DNA of 64,000 bases from Streptomyces griseoluteus (GCF_004784465.1 NZ_SRRU01000013.1:96301-160300); one strand, 5' to 3'; shown: positions 9,107 to 18,069, counted from the first letter of the stretch. Notes: generated by a model from the sequence alone, not told the origin. A program made the numbers and translations.

Positions 9107-10225
9107 ATGTCTACGTCCCGTCCCGCCGGCGTGTGGCTCATCGGCGCCCGAGGCTCGGTGGCGACCACCGTGGTTGCGGGCTGCGCCGCGATGTCGGCCG
9201 GCCTGCATCCGGCCTCCGGCATGCTCACGGAGACACCCCTCTTCGCCGACTGCGGTCTGCCGGAACTGTCCTCCCTGGTCTTCGGAGGCCACGACACGCT
9301 GGACTGCCCGCTGCCGAAACGAGCCGAGGAACTCGCCGCGGGCGGCGTCCTCCCGCACGGCCTCCCCTCCGCGGTGGCCGCCGAACTCACCGCCGCCGAC
9401 TCCGAGATCGTCCCCGGTGGCCCGCTCCGCCACGACGACCGCGACGAGGAAGAGCTGATCGAGGCGTTCGCGGCCGACATCCGCGACTTCACCGCACGGC
9501 GGGCCCCGGCCGGAACGGTCGTCGTCAACGTGGCCTCCACCGAGCCCGTCCCCGAGGGCGACACCCTCCCACCCAGCTCGCTCTACGCGGCCGCCGCCCT
9601 CCGCGCCGGCTGCCCCTACGTCAACTTCACCCCCTCCACCGGCCTCCACCACCCGTCCCTCGCCGCCCCCTTGGCACGAAGCCGCCTGCCGTACGCCGGC
9701 CGGGACGGCAAGACCGGCCAGACCCTGCTGCGCTCGGTACTCGGCCCGATGTTCGCCCAACGCGCCCTCGCCGTCCGGGCCTGGTCCGGTACCAACCTGC
9801 TCGGCGGCGGCGACGGCGCGGCCCTGGCCGACCCGGCCGCGGCCGCCGCCAAGAACGCGGGCAAGGAACGCGTCCTCGCCGACACCCTCGGCACCCCGGT
9901 CCAGGGCCAGGTCCACATCGACGACGTCCCCGCCCTCGGCGACTGGAAGACCGCCTGGGACCACATCGCCTTCGACGGCTTCCTCGGCACCCGCATGGTC
10001 CTCCAGACCATCTGGCAGGGCTGCGACTCCGCCCTCGCTGCACCTCTGGTCCTCGACCTGGCCCGGCTGATGCTCCGGGCCCGGGAGGCGGGGGTCTCGG
10101 GTGCGGTGGGTGAGCTCGGGTTCTACTTCAAGGACCCGGTGGGGGAGGGAGCTGCGGGACTGGGGGAGCAGTACGCGGCACTGGGCGACCTCGCGGCTCG
10201 ACTGCGGGTGGGGGAGGCGCGGTGA
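9107..10225 (+). CDS. Inositol-3-phosphate synthase-like protein of the ebo cluster
   Basis: This is a 372-residue NAD-dependent protein of the myo-inositol-1-phosphate synthase family (WLIGARGSVATTVVAG at the N-terminus, VNVASTEP, YVNFTPSTG, KTGQTLLRSVLGPMF, IAFDGFLGTRM). The family cyclises glucose-6-phosphate to inositol phosphate through a 5-keto intermediate. The KTGQT loop and the lysine near KDPV at the end suggest an active enzyme. GAGG precedes the ATG at 9107. Its stop overlaps the next start (GTGA). Housekeeping inositol synthase lies elsewhere in such genomes, so this copy probably makes a specialised cyclitol phosphate for the ebo pathway. Confidence 0.87.
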   Translation: MSTSRPAGVWLIGARGSVATTVVAGCAAMSAGLHPASGMLTETPLFADCGLPELSSLVFGGHDTLDCPLPKRAEELAAGGVLPHGLPSAVAAELTAADSEIVPGGPLRHDDRDEEELIEAFAADIRDFTARRAPAGTVVVNVASTEPVPEGDTLPPSSLYAAAALRAGCPYVNFTPSTGLHHPSLAAPLARSRLPYAGRDGKTGQTLLRSVLGPMFAQRALAVRAWSGTNLLGGGDGAALADPAAAAAKNAGKERVLADTLGTPVQGQVHIDDVPALGDWKTAWDHIAFDGFLGTRMVLQTIWQGCDSALAAPLVLDLARLMLRAREAGVSGAVGELGFYFKDPVGEGAAGLGEQYAALGDLAARLRVGEAR

Positions 10226-11145
10226 CGGGGGAGGGGCACGGGGGTGTCTCCGCATGGGCCGAACTCCTGCGCTTACCGGCTCTGTTCACCGTCCCCGGGG
10301 ACGTCCTGGCGGGAGCGGCCACGGTTCCTGGCCGCCCTGGCCCTCACACCCTGTGGGCCATCGCCTCCTCCATCTGCCTCTACGAGGCGGGCATGGCCCT
10401 CAACGACTGGGCCGACCGCGCCGAGGACGCCGCCGAACGCCCCCACCGCCCCCTGCCCTCCGGCCGTATCCACCCCACCGCCGCCCTGACCGCGGCCTCC
10501 GCCCTGACTGCCACCGGCCTGGCCCTCGCCGCACGGGCCGGCCGCCCGGCACTCACCGTCGCCACCCCACTCGCCGCTACGGTATGGGCCTACGACCTGG
10601 GCCTGAAACGCACCCCGGCAGGCCCCGCCGCCATGGCGACGGCCCGCGCCCTGGACCTTCTGCTCGGCGCCGCCACCGTCTCCGGCCGCGTCCGCCCCGC
10701 ACTCTCCTCCGCCGCCCTCCTCGGCACCCACACCCTGGCCGTGACCACCGTCTCCCGCCACGAGACCCAGGGCGGTTCTCCGCTCACCTCCCTGACGGCA
10801 CTGGCCGCTACGGGCGCGCTGGTACTTGGCCTGGGCCGCAGGTCCATTGGCGCTCGAGCCCCAGTCAAAGCACGGCAGTTGAGCACCGACAGACACGAAC
10901 TGGCCCACCCCCTCCGCGCCGCCCTCGCCGTTGTCTACGCCGCAACTGCCGCCCGCCCGTACCTCCACGCCACCCTCAACCCCTCACCCCCGCTCACCCA
11001 GAAGGCCGTCGGCGGCGGTATCCGGGCCACCATCCCGCTCCAGGCCGCGCTCTCCGCCCGCGCCGGCGCCCCGGTCAGCGCCCTGATCACGGCAGCCCTG
11101 GCGCCGCTGGCCGCCCGGTTCGCCAAGAAGGTGAGCGTGACATGA
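10222..11145 (+). CDS. eboC: UbiA-family prenyltransferase (EboC / SCO3242 type)
   Basis: This is a 307-residue polytopic membrane protein with the UbiA first Asp-rich motif in ALNDWADRAEDAAERPHR (about residues 58-75). The second motif around YDLGLKRTP is reduced. Small hydrophobic helices cover the rest. UbiA enzymes transfer a prenyl chain from a diphosphate onto an acceptor within the membrane. GTG start overlaps the previous stop by four bases, and its own stop overlaps the next ATG, so translation is coupled. In ebo clusters this gene is eboC. Acceptor unknown; the neighbouring inositol-phosphate synthase makes a cyclitol acceptor an attractive guess. Confidence 0.88.
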   Translation: MTGEGHGGVSAWAELLRLPALFTVPGDVLAGAATVPGRPGPHTLWAIASSICLYEAGMALNDWADRAEDAAERPHRPLPSGRIHPTAALTAASALTATGLALAARAGRPALTVATPLAATVWAYDLGLKRTPAGPAAMATARALDLLLGAATVSGRVRPALSSAALLGTHTLAVTTVSRHETQGGSPLTSLTALAATGALVLGLGRRSIGARAPVKARQLSTDRHELAHPLRAALAVVYAATAARPYLHATLNPSPPLTQKAVGGGIRATIPLQAALSARAGAPVSALITAALAPLAARFAKKVSVT

Positions 11146-12122
11146 CCCCCACGCCCGAGGCAGCCGGGCAGCCCGGCTCCGTACCCCTCCGCTTCGGCTA
11201 CGGCACCAACGGCCTGGCCGACCTCCGCCTGGACGACGCCCTCGCCCTCCTCGCCGACCTCGGCTACGACGGCGTCGGCCTCACCCTCGACCACATGCAC
11301 CTCGACCCTCTGGCCACGGACCTCGCGGGCCGCACCCGCCAGGTCGGCCGCCGCCTGGCCGCACTCGGCCTGGAGGTCACCGTGGAAACCGGCGCCCGCT
11401 ACGTCCTCGACCCCCGCCGCAAACACGGCCCCTCCCTCCTCGACCCCGACCCCGCCGACCGGTCCCGCCGCGCCGACCTGCTGCTCCGAGCCGTACGGGT
11501 GGCCGCCGACCTGGGCGCCCACGCCGTGCACTGCTTCAGCGGCACCCTCCCGCCCGGCACCGATGAGGCAACGGCCTGGAACCGACTGGCCGAGGCACTG
11601 GCCCCCGTCCTGGAAGCCGCCACCGCCGCCGGCATCCCCCTGGCCGTCGAGCCCGAACCCGGCCATCTCCTCGCCACCCTCGCCGACTTCCACCACCTGC
11701 GCCACGTCCTCGACGACCCCACCCATCTGGGCCTGACCCTCGATCTGGGCCACTGCCAGTGCCTCGAACCGCTCCCACCCGCCGACTGTGTCCGCGCCGC
11801 CGCCCCCTGGCTGCGCCATGTCCAGATCGAGGACATGCGCCGCGGCCACCACGAACACCTGCCCTTCGGAGACGGCGAGATCGACTTCCCCGCAGTCCTG
11901 TCGGCCCTGGCCGCCACCGGCTACAGCGGCCTCACCGTGGTCGAACTGCCCCGTCACTCCCACGCGGGCCCCCACTACGCCGAAACCTCCCTGCCGTTCC
12001 TCAGGACTGCCGCCGCCCGCCCGGATTCCTCCGCGTCCGTGAGCGGACAGGTGTCGTCCGCCCCGACTTCGGCGTTCCTCGACGGCGTCCCGTTGGCTCC
12101 ATCCGGCCCTCCGTTCCCGTAA
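11142..12122 (+). CDS. Sugar phosphate isomerase/epimerase (TIM barrel) in ebo cluster
   Basis: This is a 326-residue AP-endonuclease-2 fold protein. Candidate metal ligands are Glu in LAVEPEPGHLL, Asp/His in LTLDLGHCQC, the VQIEDMRRGHHEHLPFGDG segment and Glu in LTVVELPRHSH. ATG overlaps the eboC stop (ATGA). The last 45 residues are low-complexity and Ser/Pro rich, unlike the compact core. It is a paralogue of the protein at 4092 but in a different subgroup. It probably rearranges a sugar or cyclitol intermediate between the inositol-phosphate-synthase-like step and later steps. Confidence 0.88.
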   Translation: MTPTPEAAGQPGSVPLRFGYGTNGLADLRLDDALALLADLGYDGVGLTLDHMHLDPLATDLAGRTRQVGRRLAALGLEVTVETGARYVLDPRRKHGPSLLDPDPADRSRRADLLLRAVRVAADLGAHAVHCFSGTLPPGTDEATAWNRLAEALAPVLEAATAAGIPLAVEPEPGHLLATLADFHHLRHVLDDPTHLGLTLDLGHCQCLEPLPPADCVRAAAPWLRHVQIEDMRRGHHEHLPFGDGEIDFPAVLSALAATGYSGLTVVELPRHSHAGPHYAETSLPFLRTAAARPDSSASVSGQVSSAPTSAFLDGVPLAPSGPPFP

Positions 12123-12201
12123 CAGCCCCACGATCAAGCAGCCCCCGCCGGCACCCCGACCCCCTCCACCCAGCCCTCCGCCCCCACGGAAGGGACCACC
12201 C

Positions 12202-12858
12202 ATGACCCACTCCGCCCCCAGTACCGCGACCCCCCTCCCGAACGGCCTACGCCGCGACCTCACACCCCCCGCCCGAGCCTGGCTGGACCAAGCCCTGGCC
12301 GAAGCCGCCCAAGGCATGACCCCCACCACGGAGTTGCGCCTGGCCGAAGCCGCCCGCCGCTGCGGCCGCCCTCACGCCGACACCGCCCGCATCCTCATCC
12401 TCCAAGCCGCCCACCCCACCCCCGCCGACCTCACCCGCGTCTACCACCGAGGCACCGCCGAAGAACGCCGAGCCGTCCTCCACTCCCTGCCCCACCTCGT
12501 AGCGGGCCCCGAAGCCCTCCCCCTCGTCGAGGACGCCCTCCGCACCAACGACACCCGCCTCCTCACCGCCGCCCTCGGCCCCTACGCCGCTCGCCATCTG
12601 AGCGCCCACCTCTGGCGGCACGCGATCCTGAAGTGCCTGTTCACCGGCGTACCCGTGACCGGTGTCGCCCAGCTCGCCGCCCGCGCCCACGGTGACGCCG
12701 AACTCGCCCGCATGCTGGCCGACTTCGCCGCCGAGCGCACCGCCGCGGGCCGCCCCGTCCCCGACGACCTGCACCGCGTCCTGGCCCTGACCGACCCCGA
12801 GGCGGCCCCGCCGCTCCCCGCGCCAGACGGCGGCGGCCCCCACGGCAAGGAGTCCTGA
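12202..12858 (+). CDS. eboA: EboA domain-containing protein
   Basis: This is a 218-residue mainly helical protein. The diagnostic stretch is RTNDTRLLTAALGPYAARHL followed by WRHAILKCLFTGVPV (about residues 113-150), typical of the EboA family found in cyanobacteria, pseudomonads, actinobacteria and eustigmatophyte plastids. Biochemical activity is unknown. GGAAGGG lies about 8 bases before the ATG at 12202. Its stop overlaps eboB (TGATG). The 79-base gap before it, the only sizeable one inside the ebo set, could hold an internal promoter. Confidence 0.9.
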   Translation: MTHSAPSTATPLPNGLRRDLTPPARAWLDQALAEAAQGMTPTTELRLAEAARRCGRPHADTARILILQAAHPTPADLTRVYHRGTAEERRAVLHSLPHLVAGPEALPLVEDALRTNDTRLLTAALGPYAARHLSAHLWRHAILKCLFTGVPVTGVAQLAARAHGDAELARMLADFAAERTAAGRPVPDDLHRVLALTDPEAAPPLPAPDGGGPHGKES

Positions 12859-13733
12859 TGCGCCTCTTCGACCCCCACATCCACATGACCTCGCGCACCA
12901 CCGACGACTACGAGGCCATGCGCGCCGCGGGCGTCCGCGCCGTGGTCGAGCCCGCCTTCTGGCTCGGCCAGCCCCGTACCTCCACCGCCTCCTTCCTGGA
13001 CTACTTCGACTCCCTCCTCGGCTGGGAACCCTTCCGGGCCGCCCAGTACGGCATCGCCCACCACTGCACGATCGCCCTCAACCCGAAGGAGGCCAACGAC
13101 CCCCGCTGCACTCCCGTCCTGGACGAACTGCCCCGCTATCTCGTTAAGGACCGAGTCGTCGCCGTGGGCGAGATCGGCTACGACTCGATGACCCCGGCCG
13201 AGGACACCGCGCTCGCCGCACAGCTCCAGCTCGCCGCCGACCACGGGTTGCCCGCCCTCGTCCACACCCCCCACCGGGACAAGGCCGCCGGCCTGCGCCG
13301 CACCCTGGACGCCGTCCGGGAGTCCGCGCTCACCCCGGAACGCGTCCTCCTCGACCACCTCAACGAGACCACCGTCAAGGAGGCCAAGGACAGCGGCTGC
13401 TGGCTCGGCTTCTCCGTCTATCCCGACACCAAGATGGACGAGGAGCGCATGGTCGCCGTCCTGCGCGCCTACGGCCCCGAGCAAGCCCTGGTCAACTCCG
13501 CCGCCGACTGGGGGAGGAGCGACCCCCTGAAGACCCGCAAGGTGGCCGACCTGATGCTGGCCGAAGGCTTCACCGAGGACGACGTCGACCGCGTCCTGTG
13601 GCGCAACCCCGTCGCCTTCTACGGCCTCAGCGGACGGCTGGACCTGGACGTCGCCGCGACCGAAGCCACCCACGAGGGCAACACCATCCTCCGCGGCGCC
13701 CCCAAGGGAACTGCCCCCGCAGGACAGGAGTGA
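12858..13733 (+). CDS. eboB: TatD-family metal-dependent hydrolase EboB
   Basis: This is a 291-residue amidohydrolase-fold TIM barrel. Metal-binding elements are visible in order: the HIH motif in DPHIHMTSR (residues 7-9), Glu in VAVGEIGYDSM, His in ALVHTPHRDK, His in LLDHLNETT and Asp in VNSAADWGRS. All expected ligands are present, so it should be active. Starts on the A of the eboA stop. TatD relatives cleave nucleic acids or other phosphoesters, but EboB-type members act on an unknown metabolite. Confidence 0.9.
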   Translation: MRLFDPHIHMTSRTTDDYEAMRAAGVRAVVEPAFWLGQPRTSTASFLDYFDSLLGWEPFRAAQYGIAHHCTIALNPKEANDPRCTPVLDELPRYLVKDRVVAVGEIGYDSMTPAEDTALAAQLQLAADHGLPALVHTPHRDKAAGLRRTLDAVRESALTPERVLLDHLNETTVKEAKDSGCWLGFSVYPDTKMDEERMVAVLRAYGPEQALVNSAADWGRSDPLKTRKVADLMLAEGFTEDDVDRVLWRNPVAFYGLSGRLDLDVAATEATHEGNTILRGAPKGTAPAGQE

Positions 13734-13736
13734 CCC

Positions 13737-14906
13737 GTGCGCTTCCGCCACCCCGACGGCTCCCTCGTCCACCTCGCCTACTGCACCAACGTCCACCCCG
13801 CAGAGACCCTGGACGCCGTCGTCGCCCAGCTCCGCGACCACTGCGAGCCCATCCGGCGCCGTCTCGGCCGCGACCGTCTCGGCATCGGGCTCTGGCTCGC
13901 CAAGGACGCCGCGCTCGCCCTGGAGAACGACCCCTGCGCGCTGGCCGCCCTCCGAGCCGAACTCGACCGGCGCGGGCTGGAAGTCGTCACACTCAACGGC
14001 TTCCCGTACGAAGGCTTCGGCTCGGAGCAGGTCAAGTACCGCGTCTACAAACCCGACTGGGCCGACCCCGAGCGCCTGCGCCACACCACGGCCGTCGCGC
14101 GTATCCTCGCCGGCCTCCTTCCCGACGACATAGTGGAGGGCAGCGTCTCCACCTTGCCGCTCGCCTGGCGCACCGTCGCCACCCCGGCCCGCATGGAGAC
14201 GGCCCTGACCGCCCTGCGCACCCTCGGCGACCGCCTCGACGCCCTCGCGGAGCTCACCGGCCGCTCCCTCCGCATAGGCCTCGAACCCGAACCCGGCTGC
14301 GTCATCGAGACCACCGCCGACGCCCTCACCCCCCTCACCGACATCGCCCACCCCCGCATCGGCATCTGCGTGGACACCTGCCACCTCGCCACCTCCTTCG
14401 AAGACCCCGACACCGCCCTGGACGCGCTCGCCCAGGCCGGCGTCCCCATCGTCAAATCCCAGCTGTCAGCCGCACTCCACGCCGAGCACCCCCACCGCCC
14501 GGACGTCCGCGAAGCCCTCACCGCGTTCGACGAGCCCCGCTTCCTGCACCAGACCCGCACCCTCACCGCCACGGGCCGACACGGCACCGACGACCTGGGC
14601 GAGGCCCTCCAGCCCGGCGCCCTGCCCGACTCCACCCCGTGGCGCACCCACGTCCACGTACCCCTGCACGCGGCCCCCGCCGCGCCCCTCACCTCCACCC
14701 TCCCCGTCCTCGCCACCGCCCTGACCCGGCTCGTCGGCGGGCCGCACCCCCTCACCCGCCACCTGGAGGTCGAGACCTACACCTGGCACGCCCTCCCCGC
14801 CGAACTACGGCCACGCACCCGAGCCCAGCTCACCGACGGCATCGCCGCCGAACTCTCCCTCGCCCGCGACCTGCTCACCGACCTCGGCCTGAAGGAGCTG
14901 CCATGA
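13737..14906 (+). CDS. eboE: Metabolite traffic protein EboE (TIM barrel)
   Basis: This is a 389-residue protein of the EboE group within the xylose-isomerase-like TIM-barrel superfamily. Recognisable segments are LAYCTNVHPAETLD at the start, TLNGFPYEGFGSEQVKYRVY (about residues 84-104), IGLEPEPGCVIETT, GICVDTCHLATSFED and HLEVETYTWHALP. The glutamates and the CHLA/D segments resemble the metal site of the fold. GTG start is three bases after the eboB stop. In cyanobacteria ebo genes are needed to move a scytonemin precursor to the periplasm; whether EboE is an enzyme on a carrier or cofactor is not settled. Confidence 0.9.
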   Translation: MRFRHPDGSLVHLAYCTNVHPAETLDAVVAQLRDHCEPIRRRLGRDRLGIGLWLAKDAALALENDPCALAALRAELDRRGLEVVTLNGFPYEGFGSEQVKYRVYKPDWADPERLRHTTAVARILAGLLPDDIVEGSVSTLPLAWRTVATPARMETALTALRTLGDRLDALAELTGRSLRIGLEPEPGCVIETTADALTPLTDIAHPRIGICVDTCHLATSFEDPDTALDALAQAGVPIVKSQLSAALHAEHPHRPDVREALTAFDEPRFLHQTRTLTATGRHGTDDLGEALQPGALPDSTPWRTHVHVPLHAAPAAPLTSTLPVLATALTRLVGGPHPLTRHLEVETYTWHALPAELRPRTRAQLTDGIAAELSLARDLLTDLGLKELP

Positions 14907-16318
14907 CCGACCACCCGGCGGCCCCTGCCCAGCCCTCGCCCGGCCGCCCCACCCCGCTGCTCGTCCTGGACGTCGTCGGCCTCACCCCCCGCCTCCTCGC
15001 CCACATGCCCCACCTGCGCGCCCTCGCGGACCAGGGCTCCCGCGCCCACCTCGGCACGGTCCTGCCCGCCGTCACCTGCGCCGCCCAGTCGACCTTCCTG
15101 ACCGGCACCACACCCGCCGAGCACGGCATCGTCGGCAACGGCTGGTACTTCCGCGAACTGGGCGACGTCCTGCTGTGGCGCCAGCACAACGGCCTGGTCG
15201 CCGGCGACAAACTCTGGGACGCCGCCCGCCGCGCCCACCCCGGCTACACCGTGGCCAACATCTGCTGGTGGTACGCCATGGGCGCCGACACCGACTTCAC
15301 CGTCACCCCCCGTCCCGTCTACTACGCCGACGGCCGCAAGGAACCCGACTGCTACACCCGCCCTCCCGACCTGCACGACGAACTGACCGCCGAGTTCGGC
15401 ACATTCCCCCTCTTCCAGTTCTGGGGCCCCGGTGCCGGCCTCGCGTCCAGCCGCTGGATCATCGACGCGACCCGCCACATCCAGCGGACCCGCCGCCCCG
15501 ACCTGACCCTCTGCTACCTCCCTCACCTCGACTACGACCTCCAGCGCTACGGCCCCGACGACCCGCGCTCCCTCCAGGCGGCCGCCGACCTGGACGCAGC
15601 GGCCGCACCCCTGCTGTCCGACGCCCGCGCGGAGGGCCGTACCGTCGTCGTCCTGTCCGAGTACGGCATCACGCGCGTGGACCGTCCCGTGGACGTCAAC
15701 CGTGCTCTGCGCCGCGCCGGCCTGCTGGAGGTGCACGAGCAGGACGGCATGGAGTACCTGGACCCGATGGCATCACGTGCCTTCGCGGTCGCCGACCACC
15801 AGATCGCCCACGTCTACGTACGCCGTCCCGAAGACCTCGACGCCACCCGCGCCGCCCTCACCGGCCTGCCGGGCATCGCCCAGCTCCTGGACGACGAGGG
15901 CAAGAAGGAACACCACCTCGACCATCCGCGCTCGGGCGAACTCGTCGCCGTGGCGGAACCGGATGCCTGGTTCACGTACTACTACTGGCTCGACGACGCC
16001 CGCGCACCCGACTTCGCACGGCTCGTCGAGATCCACCGCAAACCCGGCTACGACCCGGTCGAACTCTTCATGGACCCCCTTGACCCCTACGTCAAGGTCA
16101 AGGCGGCGGCCGCGCTGGCCCGCAAGAAGCTCGGCCTGCGCTACCGCATGGCGGTCGTACCCCTGGACCCGTCACCTATTCGGGGCAGCCACGGCCGCCT
16201 TCCCGCGAGCGACGACGACGGTCCGCTCCTCATCTGCTCCACCCCCCGTGCCGTCGGCGACCGCGTCGCGGCCACCGATGTGAAATCACTCCTGCTCCGA
16301 CTCGCCGGCCTCACCTGA
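14903..16318 (+). CDS. eboF: Alkaline phosphatase / nucleotide pyrophosphatase family protein EboF
   Basis: This is a 471-residue phosphodiesterase-superfamily protein. The catalytic nucleophile is expected at the Thr in PAVTCAAQSTFLTG (about residues 53-66). Metal ligands follow from LVLDVVG, YLPHLDYDLQRYG, VLSEYGITRV and KEHHLDHPRSG. No signal peptide is seen, so it should be cytoplasmic. ATG overlaps the eboE stop (ATGA). It would remove a phosphate or split a nucleotide-activated intermediate, for example after prenyl transfer to a phosphorylated cyclitol. Substrate unknown. Confidence 0.9.
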   Translation: MTDHPAAPAQPSPGRPTPLLVLDVVGLTPRLLAHMPHLRALADQGSRAHLGTVLPAVTCAAQSTFLTGTTPAEHGIVGNGWYFRELGDVLLWRQHNGLVAGDKLWDAARRAHPGYTVANICWWYAMGADTDFTVTPRPVYYADGRKEPDCYTRPPDLHDELTAEFGTFPLFQFWGPGAGLASSRWIIDATRHIQRTRRPDLTLCYLPHLDYDLQRYGPDDPRSLQAAADLDAAAAPLLSDARAEGRTVVVLSEYGITRVDRPVDVNRALRRAGLLEVHEQDGMEYLDPMASRAFAVADHQIAHVYVRRPEDLDATRAALTGLPGIAQLLDDEGKKEHHLDHPRSGELVAVAEPDAWFTYYYWLDDARAPDFARLVEIHRKPGYDPVELFMDPLDPYVKVKAAAALARKKLGLRYRMAVVPLDPSPIRGSHGRLPASDDDGPLLICSTPRAVGDRVAATDVKSLLLRLAGLT

Positions 16319-16405
16319 CGAGCCCTCATCAAGCCTGTCTCGTGTGCCTGGTCCCCAGTGAAGCACTCACCACTGACAACGCCCTCTCACACCCCGGAGT
16401 TCCGC

Positions 16406-17443
16406 ATGATCCGCATCTCGCACGATGACCCCGAACTGACCCACCGGCTGACGAGAAGGGGCATGCTGGGCGTCGCCGCGGGCGCCACGGCGGCCGCCCT
16501 GCTGGGTACAGCCGGCCCCGCCTCGGCCGCGACCACCGCGCCCGCGCCCGCAGGCCGCCGGGGTCGTCCCGTCCTGCCTCCCGGCCGCCTGGGCATCCAG
16601 CTCTACAGCCTGCGCGACAAGGTCGGCACCCTGGGCTTCGCCCCGGTCTTCGCCGAACTGGAGAAGTACGGGTACGACGAGATCGAGTTCGCCGGCTACA
16701 CCCAGGGCTCGGCCGGCCCCATCACCCTGCCGCGCCTCAGGCGCCTGGCCAGGGAACACGGCCTGACACCCATCGGCAGCCACGTCGGCTACTACTCCGA
16801 CGACCCGAACGCCTACACCTTCGCCCAGAACCTCGAGAAGGTCCTTGACGACGCCCAGGCCCTAGGCCTGAAGCACATCGGCACCGCGTCCGGTCCGTTC
16901 CGCTACGGTTCGACCGTCGACGCCTGGAAACGCGCCGCAGAGGAGTTCAACACCTACGGCGCGGCGGCCAGGGCGCGCGGCATGAAGTTCTACCAGCACA
17001 ACCACTCCGACGAGTTCGCCTTCGCCGCCGACAACCCCAAGGTCCGCCTCTACGACGTCCTGCTGGCGGAAACCGACCCCGACCTCGTCTACCTCGAAAT
17101 GGACATCTACTGGGCCTACGCGGGCCAGTTCCGCTTCTCCAAGCGCCCCGACGGCACCCCCGCGCCCTTCGACCCGTTGGACTACGTTCTCGCCCGCCCC
17201 CATCGCTACCCGCTCTTCCACGTCAAGGACGGCGTGAGTGACCCCACGAACGAGTTCGGCTACCGCATGACGGACGTCGGCGACGGCGACATCGACTACC
17301 AGCGTTTCATCTCCGCCGTCACCCACCTGCGCGGCCAACGCCAGGCCCACCACTGGCAGACGGAGCACGACAGCCCGCCGGACTCCCTGAGCTTCGCCCG
17401 CCGCTCGAGCGCGTACCTGCACTCCCTGCGCGAGAAGTGCTGA
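16406..17443 (+). CDS. Exported sugar phosphate isomerase/epimerase-like TIM barrel (Tat signal)
   Basis: This is a 345-residue TIM-barrel protein with an N-terminal twin-arginine signal (TRRGMLGVAAG, then a hydrophobic stretch ending at GPASAA). ATG 16406 is preferred over GTG 16358 because it gives a normal Tat n-region. Core motifs are LGIQLYSLRDKV, EIEFAGYTQG, KFYQHNHSDEF, YLEMDIYWAY and PLFHVKDGV, giving plausible Glu/Asp/His metal ligands. Relatives outside the cell are thought to act on keto-glycosides. It is last in the operon and followed by a strong hairpin. Confidence 0.9.
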   Translation: MIRISHDDPELTHRLTRRGMLGVAAGATAAALLGTAGPASAATTAPAPAGRRGRPVLPPGRLGIQLYSLRDKVGTLGFAPVFAELEKYGYDEIEFAGYTQGSAGPITLPRLRRLAREHGLTPIGSHVGYYSDDPNAYTFAQNLEKVLDDAQALGLKHIGTASGPFRYGSTVDAWKRAAEEFNTYGAAARARGMKFYQHNHSDEFAFAADNPKVRLYDVLLAETDPDLVYLEMDIYWAYAGQFRFSKRPDGTPAPFDPLDYVLARPHRYPLFHVKDGVSDPTNEFGYRMTDVGDGDIDYQRFISAVTHLRGQRQAHHWQTEHDSPPDSLSFARRSSAYLHSLREKC

Positions 17444-17458
17444 CGGTCACCACACGAA

Positions 17459-17501
17459 GACTCGCTCCGGCGGGGGCGTGAAGCCTCCGACGGAGCGAGT
17501 C
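17459..17501. terminator. Bidirectional hairpin terminator at end of the long operon
   Basis: A perfect 11-bp stem, GACTCGCTCCG/CGGAGCGAGTC, with a 21-base loop lies between the convergent ends of the TIM-barrel gene and the secreted-protein gene. A short TCGTC rather than a T run follows, as is usual in streptomycetes. Confidence 0.8.
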
Positions 17502-17527
17502 GTCATCGTGCGTTGCGGTGCCCTGGA

Positions 17528-17977
17528 TCAGCGGGTGTAGGTGACCCGCTTCTCCTTCAGGGACGCGCAGTTGGAGCCGGAGATCTGCACGTACACGTTC
17601 TTGATCTGGCCGCCCCAGTCGACGCAGTGCCCCTTGCCGTAGACGTAGGTCGGACCGGCGTACGAGGTGAAGCTGCCGTAGTCGTCGTCACCCTGGTCGG
17701 TGTCGGCGACGTAGAGCCAGGCCGACATGTCGACCGCGGTACCGGGGCTGTTGCGGATGGTGGTCACACAGTTCTTGCCGTTGGACGCGTTGTAGGTCAG
17801 GTAGACGGTCCCGAGCGAGCCGACGGCCGCGGAGTTGACGGTCCGGTAGCTGCTCCCGCAGACCTTCTGCGGAGTGGTGTTGGGTGCGGCGGAGGCCGGC
17901 GCGGCCAACGCGGTGCCGGCCCCGAGCGCGAGCGCGGCCAGAGCACCGACAGTGAGGGCAGTACGGTTGAATCGCAT
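17528..17977 (-). CDS. Small secreted protein, function unknown
   Basis: This is a 149-residue exported protein. The start at 17977 (preceded by AGGGGGA) gives a textbook signal peptide MRFNRTALTV...ASAAP. The mature part of about 115 residues has four cysteines (KVCGS, KNCVT, GHCVDW, SNCAS) that could form two disulfides. Spacing resembles small spore- or hypha-associated secreted proteins of Streptomyces. No catalytic motif is seen. It is convergent with the long operon. Confidence 0.82.
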   Translation of the reverse strand: MRFNRTALTVGALAALALGAGTALAAPASAAPNTTPQKVCGSSYRTVNSAAVGSLGTVYLTYNASNGKNCVTTIRNSPGTAVDMSAWLYVADTDQGDDDYGSFTSYAGPTYVYGKGHCVDWGGQIKNVYVQISGSNCASLKEKRVTYTR

Positions 17978-18069
17978 ATTTCCCCCTTGTGGCTGTAGGA
18001 GCTCGTTGCTCCTGACTGGTCTGACTGGCGACGCATACGGATGGTTGTACCGGTCTCCGAAGAAACCTG

